This document shows positions 14,665-19,451 of a DNA stretch of 19,451 nucleotides, one piece after another (position 1 is the first letter of the stretch; the number at the start of each line of letters is the position of its first letter). The stretch lies in contig CAZUCF010000015.1 of assembly GCA_964619405.1 (NCBI GenBank), positions 1 through 19,451 on the forward strand, written 5' to 3'. The position numbers and the translations under genes were made by a program. The notes beneath the pieces were generated by a model, which ran no database searches, had not been told where the DNA came from, and was given only the letters and a program-made list of their open reading frames with translations. The DNA comes from JABIDZ01 sp964619405. GTDB lineage: Archaea > Iainarchaeota > Iainarchaeia > Iainarchaeales > JAAZKV01.

Positions 14665-14913
14665 TAAAGTTATTCTCCTAGTATTATAATTTTGTCTGCC
14701 AGTATCGTCTAGGCGATCTCTTGACTCATGCACTTTCTTTGAAAGTGTTGTAGTGGCTTTTTATTAGTGTGATAAAGTTATTCTCATAGTATTATAATTT
14801 TGTCTGCCAGTATCGTCTAGGCGATCTCTTGACTCATGCACTTTCTTTGAAAGTGTTGTAGTGGCTTTTTATTAGTGTGATAAAGTTATTCTCCTAGTAT
14901 TATAGTCTTGTCT
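14665..14913. repeat. 108-bp tandem repeat copying the end of map
   Basis: Units 14665-14772 and 14773-14880 differ at one base; a partial third copy from 14881 is the true 3' end of the map gene. Read on the minus strand, each full unit carries a map-like tail coding DKIIILGE and a stop, then a hairpin CACTTTC-TTT-GAAAGTG. Together with T-rich sequence after tRNA-Arg, this accounts for the gene-free stretch 14577-14885. Confidence 0.93.
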
Positions 14914-15782
14914 TCTAAAATCAAAAGACTTTTTTCTGCTTGTGTTACAATTGTTCCCTTGTTTTCTTTTAGGCCTGGGAATGTTTCAAAAGCATTGCTT
15001 TTCATTAGTTCTCTTAAACCAACAATAAATTGAAAATCATTTAATTTTGTTTCTTTTCTCAACCATCTTTCTGCAAAAGGCAATCCAGAATAATTTTTTG
15101 CTATCTCAAGTATTTTTCTTCCGTAAATATTTCTAACATTTTTTCCTTCGTTCAAATTAAATATTTCTACTTGTGATGACTCGCTAATATAACCGTCTCC
15201 TGTTGAAGCAAAAGGTTCTATTGCTATTGCTCCTTCTTCTAACAAGTTAGTTGTTCCACTTGAATGATTTGGGATGCTTGGAGAAGCGTGAATATCGTTT
15301 TTTGCTAATCCGTGTCCGCCCAAATTGTAAACTGGTTTGAAACCTTTTTGTTTTAATGTTTCTTCTATTTCATTGCTAATATTATCAACTGGTTTTCCAT
15401 GAACTGCTTTTGTGATAGCATTTTCTAAAGCAAGTTCGTTTGCTTCTATTTGTTTTGCATGCTTATTATCAAGATTAATTGTTATTGCTCCGTCACAAAT
15501 AAAACCGTTTACATGTACTCCTAAATCTATTTTTAAAACATCTTCTTTTTTTAGTAATCTATCGTCTTCTTTTTTTCCATTTGGTGAAAAATGTGCTGCT
15601 TCCTCATTTAAACTTAAATTAATTGGGAAAGCAATTTTTGCTTCTTCTAAAATATTTTTTTCTATTTTTTCTGCTAGTTCTAACAAACTAATTCCTTCAA
15701 CAGTTTTTTTTCTAGCAAATTTAATAGCATTCTTCCAAACCTCGCCAGCTTTTTTATAATCATTAATTTCTTTTGTTTCCAT
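14886..15782 (-). CDS. map: Type II methionine aminopeptidase
   Basis: 298 residues. It removes the initiator methionine from new proteins in the cytoplasm. The pita-bread fold ligands are all visible: D86 (KIDLGVH), D97 (FICDGA), H157 (LGGHG), E189 (AIEPF) and E283 (TQAEKS), with substrate-side H64 (AAHFSP). The insert between H157 and E283, including the segment GLPFAERWLRK, is that of the type II (archaeal/eukaryotic) enzyme, and there is no N-terminal extension, as expected for archaea. The ATG at 15780-15782 is preferred over a TTG two codons upstream; a TTTTAAA box about 24 bases before it suggests a leaderless start. Its last codons and stop are duplicated twice in the downstream 108-bp tandem repeat. 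Confidence 0.95.
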   Translation of the reverse strand: METKEINDYKKAGEVWKNAIKFARKKTVEGISLLELAEKIEKNILEEAKIAFPINLSLNEEAAHFSPNGKKEDDRLLKKEDVLKIDLGVHVNGFICDGAITINLDNKHAKQIEANELALENAITKAVHGKPVDNISNEIEETLKQKGFKPVYNLGGHGLAKNDIHASPSIPNHSSGTTNLLEEGAIAIEPFASTGDGYISESSQVEIFNLNEGKNVRNIYGRKILEIAKNYSGLPFAERWLRKETKLNDFQFIVGLRELMKSNAFETFPGLKENKGTIVTQAEKSLLILEDKTIILGE

Positions 15783-15891
15783 AAACAATTTGTTTTTCCA
15801 AATCTTTAAAATCTATTGCACACCAAAAAGTGTCCTACAAATAGTGAGAATTTTTATTTTATTATTTTGTGAGATTATAATGTTTAAAATT

Positions 15892-18800
15892 TTAACTCCA
15901 GTTTTGTAATCCTGTTTGTTTCCCACCTTGTATTAAATCATCTTCACTATAACCAAGTTCTCTCAAAATTTTTATTACTGCCGGCAAAATTTGGTTTTTA
16001 ATATAATACTCTGAATCATAGTTTCCTTCTTCAACAAATTCTTCTAACTCTGCTTTTTCTGAAATGGTTTTACCATTCTTTGTTATAATAAAACTTAATA
16101 ATGAGCCAACACTTAGTTCTTTTCCTCTTTCAATAGCTTTTTTTGCTGCAGCAACATGCGGGCCAATAGAATCATATTCTTCAACTTTTCTCTTTAACAT
16201 TGTTATTATTGACAATTCTTCTTTTTTGACTTTGCCTTCTTTTAATTCTTTAATTATTTTTCTAACATACTCAGCGGATTTTTCTGGTTCCCCTTCTTTT
16301 AAAACTAGTTCAATGACTTTTTTTTGTGTTTCTTTTGCTAGGTTACACCAGTCCCTTCTAACATATTCAAAACCAACTATTTTCAAATTCTCGTTTTCAT
16401 CTATTAAAGCATATCTTTTTTTTGCTGCTCCGCCTTCTTTTTTTGTTACAAATATTCCTCTTTTGTAATAACCATCAAGTTCTAATTCCATTGTTTCTGG
16501 TAACTCGCGATTAATTTTTTCTAAAAAGTTTTCAACATCTTTTTTTGTTTTGTCTTTCATTAACAAAAAAGTTGAATCAGTATTGTGTAATAATATTTGC
16601 CCGCACGCATCAACAAAATTTTCGTTGTCTTTTACACTCAAATCATATACTTCTCCAAAATACTCTTCTTTTGTTATTTTTGTTTTGTTAGAATTATTAT
16701 ATTTTTTTGATGTTTGTATTGAGTGAGTATCTTTTTCTTTTCTATATTGTATAGTAAAATTTTGGTTTAATTGTATTAATAATAAACTTAGTCCAGATAT
16801 TAATCCTAATGATTTTGTTTCTATTCTAAAATTGTTTTTTTTGTATTCTTTGCTATAGCCTAGTTTTTCATTAACTATTCTAGAGCCATCGCCTTCAATT
16901 ATTTTTTCTAGCATGATTTTTTTATATTTGTTTGGAACATTGTAAGCAAAATCAGGTAATTTTTTTCCACAACTTTTTTGTCCGCACAAACAACTAAATA
17001 GTTGAGCGCTTGTTTCATTCATCATTTGTAGTTTATGTGTTTTGTAAAAATACTTAATTGTTTTATTATTGTAAGTTAATGTTCTTTCTTTTTTTGTTGA
17101 CGGTATAACACAAGTCTTTCCATTTAAAAATAATTTGTGATAATCTTTTTCTAATTCTTTTAACCAATTTGTGTTTGAAGAAGCAATACTGGCCCCGCTT
17201 TTTGTTTTGCAAGTTTTTATTGTTGTTGCACTTCCTTCTGCGATATATGCTCCTAATAATCTGCACAATGATTCAAATTCCTTGCTTTTAACAATAATTT
17301 TTCTTTTTATTTTAATTTGATTTTTTTTATTTAACCATCCAAACCAAGCAAATTCTTTGTTTGTGTGCCATTGGCAAATTATTGTTTTGTCTTTGTATCT
17401 TTTAATATAATTATAATTTTTTATAATTTCAAATAAATCAATTTCTTTTAATTCATTTTCTATTGGAATTTTTTTTACTGGAAATATTTTTTTATTTTTT
17501 ATTTGTGTTGGTTTTGTTTCTTTGAAACCATTTTTTGTTTCTATTAAAAGCGAGTGGTCTTCTGTTACAATAGTCTCACCAAATTTTTGATTTATTCTAT
17601 AAATTTTTTTGTTTGTTTTGTGTTTTATTATTGCTGTTATTTCTTTCCACTCTGCTTTTTTTGTTTTTTTGTTAACTGTTAAAGCAAAACAATTTTTTGG
17701 GTGTTTTAGTTTTTTGTCTCCTCTTTCCCATTGTAGATCATCAATTTCTTTGTAAAATTCTTCAATATTTTTTACTTCAATTAATCCTTTTGGATTTTTT
17801 ATTGTTACAAATCTGTCTTTTGTAAGACTATCTCCATATAGCGCATCAAAATCATTTTTTTTAGCAGATTCAATTGTTTGGTGAATGTATTGTCTTGCCC
17901 AAGCTGTTGTTGCGCTAGCGCTCTCCCTAGAATACCACCTTGCTCTTGGATAACCCAAATAACCGTATGCGGAATTCAAAATTATTTTTAAGGCCCATTG
18001 TTTTGCAAATAGTACTTTGTCATCTATTCCTTCTTTCTTTTTTTTCTTGTATTCTTTTTTAAATTCAAGTCTTTGCGAAAGCATTTTTCCTAAAATTTCT
18101 GGGAATAACCCTTTTTTTTTCATGCAAAACCATGTGCCATCAGGGGAAATATTTTTCTTGCATTCTTTGTGGGAACAGTTAAGCGTGTCAGGAGAAATAT
18201 TGTGGCTAATTATGATGCTAGGGTATAATGAGGCAAAATCAAGGACAACAATATTTTCGTGTAATCCAGAAATTGGTTCTTTTACAAAAGCTCCTTTTAT
18301 TGGGTTATTGTTTCTTTCACGAATCTCTGGTTCGTATGGTTTGTTTGGAGCAACGATTTTTCGTTTATGAGTTTCTTTTAAAAGTAAGTCTTCAACCATT
18401 TGGGAGGTAGTGCTCCTTGTAGAATCTCTTAGTGTTTCTGATGTTAGTTTTGATATTTCAATGAATAATGGTAAGAAATCTTGAACAATTCTTAAAGTGT
18501 ATTCAGAATCCTCTTTGTTATAATTAACTAGTCTCGTTAACTCTTTTTCTTCTCCTTTTTCCCAAGCTTCATTTATTTCTTTGGGATACACTTTTTCTTT
18601 TTCTGCTCCAAATAATTTGTTTGCAACATTTTCTAAATCAAGTTTTAATATGTTTACTGAACCAGTTCTTTGTAAGAACTTCATTATTTGATAAGCATCA
18701 ATATGTTGTTTTCCACTTAATTTTGCTTCATTGTCAAGTCCTCTTCTCCTAATAATTATTTTTTCTTTGTTTACCAAAAAATCAAACTTGTATTTTTCAG

Positions 18801-19451
18801 CTCTTTTTTTTACAAAAGGAAAATCAAAATTGTCTCCATTATAAGTTACTATTAAATCAAATTCTTCTAAATTCTTTTGTAGTTTTTCAATTAATTCTTT
18901 TTCGTCTTTTACTATTTCTAATCCTTTTACTTTTTTTGTTTTATAAGAAATTATCTTGCTTTCAAATTGATTTTCTTTTTCACTAACAAGAGAAGTCATT
19001 ATTATTGCTTGTTTCCCAATCTCAAATTTTTCTGTTGTGTACGTTTCAAGATCAAATGATCCAATATTTGCTTTAAAATTATCATCAATTTTTTGTATTG
19101 ATTGGATTTCTTTATCATTTAACTCAACATTAATATAATTAGCGGGTTCTAATTCATTATCAATTAAATATCTTTTTCCAAATGGAATATCATATTCAAA
19201 TTTTTGCAGTCCTAACTCGTTCAATATTTTTTTGGATTCAATTAAATGTTTCACTTTGTGAAATATTATTTTATATACTTCTTTTTCATTGTGTTTTGCC
19301 CCTGTTTTTTTTATTGAGTGGATTTTGAATTGTTCTTCTTCTCCAAAAACTTTTTCTTTTAAATATTCTATTTTGTTTTCTTCACCACCAGAAAGCATTA
19401 TGTATAAGTATGGCTTGAATTCTTTGTCATAAACCCAATAACTCTCGTTTT
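15892..19451 (-). CDS. polB: Family B DNA polymerase with intein, N-terminus cut by right edge
   Basis: The frame is open to the right edge. The ATG at 19396-19398 is internal, since the codons before it read WVYDKEFKPYLYI, typical of a PolB N-terminal domain. Proofreading exonuclease motifs: FDLETY (Exo I), YNGDNFDFPF (Exo II), YNKEDSEYT (Exo III). Polymerase motifs: DFASLYPSII (A, Asp codon 18238-18240), KIILNSAYGY (B), and YGD/TDS (C) interrupted by an intein. After splicing about 770 residues are visible, close to a full replicative polymerase. The C-terminus ends GKQTGLQNWS. It is the main replication or repair polymerase of this genome by family knowledge. The next gene, map, begins 109 bases after its stop on the same strand. 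Confidence 0.95.
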   Translation of the reverse strand, partial: NESYWVYDKEFKPYLYIMLSGGEENKIEYLKEKVFGEEEQFKIHSIKKTGAKHNEKEVYKIIFHKVKHLIESKKILNELGLQKFEYDIPFGKRYLIDNELEPANYINVELNDKEIQSIQKIDDNFKANIGSFDLETYTTEKFEIGKQAIIMTSLVSEKENQFESKIISYKTKKVKGLEIVKDEKELIEKLQKNLEEFDLIVTYNGDNFDFPFVKKRAEKYKFDFLVNKEKIIIRRRGLDNEAKLSGKQHIDAYQIMKFLQRTGSVNILKLDLENVANKLFGAEKEKVYPKEINEAWEKGEEKELTRLVNYNKEDSEYTLRIVQDFLPLFIEISKLTSETLRDSTRSTTSQMVEDLLLKETHKRKIVAPNKPYEPEIRERNNNPIKGAFVKEPISGLHENIVVLDFASLYPSIIISHNISPDTLNCSHKECKKNISPDGTWFCMKKKGLFPEILGKMLSQRLEFKKEYKKKKKEGIDDKVLFAKQWALKIILNSAYGYLGYPRARWYSRESASATTAWARQYIHQTIESAKKNDFDALYGDSLTKDRFVTIKNPKGLIEVKNIEEFYKEIDDLQWERGDKKLKHPKNCFALTVNKKTKKAEWKEITAIIKHKTNKKIYRINQKFGETIVTEDHSLLIETKNGFKETKPTQIKNKKIFPVKKIPIENELKEIDLFEIIKNYNYIKRYKDKTIICQWHTNKEFAWFGWLNKKNQIKIKRKIIVKSKEFESLCRLLGAYIAEGSATTIKTCKTKSGASIASSNTNWLKELEKDYHKLFLNGKTCVIPSTKKERTLTYNNKTIKYFYKTHKLQMMNETSAQLFSCLCGQKSCGKKLPDFAYNVPNKYKKIMLEKIIEGDGSRIVNEKLGYSKEYKKNNFRIETKSLGLISGLSLLLIQLNQNFTIQYRKEKDTHSIQTSKKYNNSNKTKITKEEYFGEVYDLSVKDNENFVDACGQILLHNTDSTFLLMKDKTKKDVENFLEKINRELPETMELELDGYYKRGIFVTKKEGGAAKKRYALIDENENLKIVGFEYVRRDWCNLAKETQKKVIELVLKEGEPEKSAEYVRKIIKELKEGKVKKEELSIITMLKRKVEEYDSIGPHVAAAKKAIERGKELSVGSLLSFIITKNGKTISEKAELEEFVEEGNYDSEYYIKNQILPAVIKILRELGYSEDDLIQGGKQTGLQNWS
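16582..17829 (-). other. LAGLIDADG intein in polymerase motif C (pol-c site)
   Basis: 416 residues inserted between YGD and TDS of motif C. Splicing residues: Ser1 (SLTKD), block B TEDH at 89-92, block F/G FGEVYDLSV ... CGQILLHN with penultimate His415 and Asn416, and Thr as +1 extein residue. The endonuclease core has LLGAYIAEGS (191-200) and MLEKIIEGDGS (306-316), so homing activity looks intact. The insertion point matches the known pol-c inteins of Thermococcales. Confidence 0.95.

Noticed and set aside
14690..14880. Repeat units as small genes
   Set aside because: The map-like tail is preceded in frame by a stop codon (TAG) a few codons upstream, so only a few residues could be made.
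19396..19398. ATG as the true start of the polymerase
   Set aside because: The frame stays open upstream and the preceding codons encode recognisable PolB sequence (WVYDKEFKPYLYI).

Overview
This window looks like a piece of a small, AT-rich archaeal genome, most likely of the DPANN type (lineage inferred, not demonstrated). Three tRNA genes carry introns at position 37/38 with readable bulge-helix-bulge (BHB) splice motifs. tRNA-His has an encoded G-1:C73 pair and tRNA-Thr has U73. The methionine aminopeptidase is type II and the replicative polymerase is family B with a motif-C intein. Several genes have a TATA-like box about 26 bases before the ATG (leaderless starts), while genes inside operons have a GGTGA/GTGAT ribosome-binding site.

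Bases 1-6250, minus strand: an intron-containing tRNA-Glu is followed downstream by a tyrosine recombinase and then a compact four-gene operon. The operon encodes a Csa3-like CARF-winged-helix protein, an unrecognised helical protein, an OB-fold plus HD-domain protein like the YhaM exoribonucleases, and a PLD-nuclease/SNF2-helicase fusion that runs off the left edge. There is no CRISPR array and there are no other cas genes. The arrangement fits an integrative element in a tRNA gene carrying a possible nucleotide-sensing defence module. This is the best candidate for an undescribed system here; that function is inference.

Bases 6250-9140: an intergenic zone rich in hairpins, a HAD phosphatase (+), a DUF116 protein (-), tRNA(CAT) (+) followed by a 60-bp tandem repeat, a ribose-5-phosphate isomerase A homologue lacking the catalytic lysine (-), and an intron-containing tRNA-Thr (-).

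Bases 9140-12100: hisS lies 21 bases downstream of its cognate intron-containing tRNA-His, which in turn lies one base after the stop codon of a LAGLIDADG homing endonuclease gene. A 60-residue orphan protein is encoded divergently.

Bases 12199-19451: a potassium uptake pair trkH-trkA, tRNA-Arg, a 108-bp tandem repeat that duplicates the end of the map gene, map itself, and a family B DNA polymerase with a 416-residue intein, cut by the right edge.

Outside the left-hand island the content is ordinary housekeeping, but gene ends are decorated by an unusual density of direct repeats and hairpins. These include three copies of a double-hairpin element and three cases where a gene terminus is copied into a neighbouring direct repeat.
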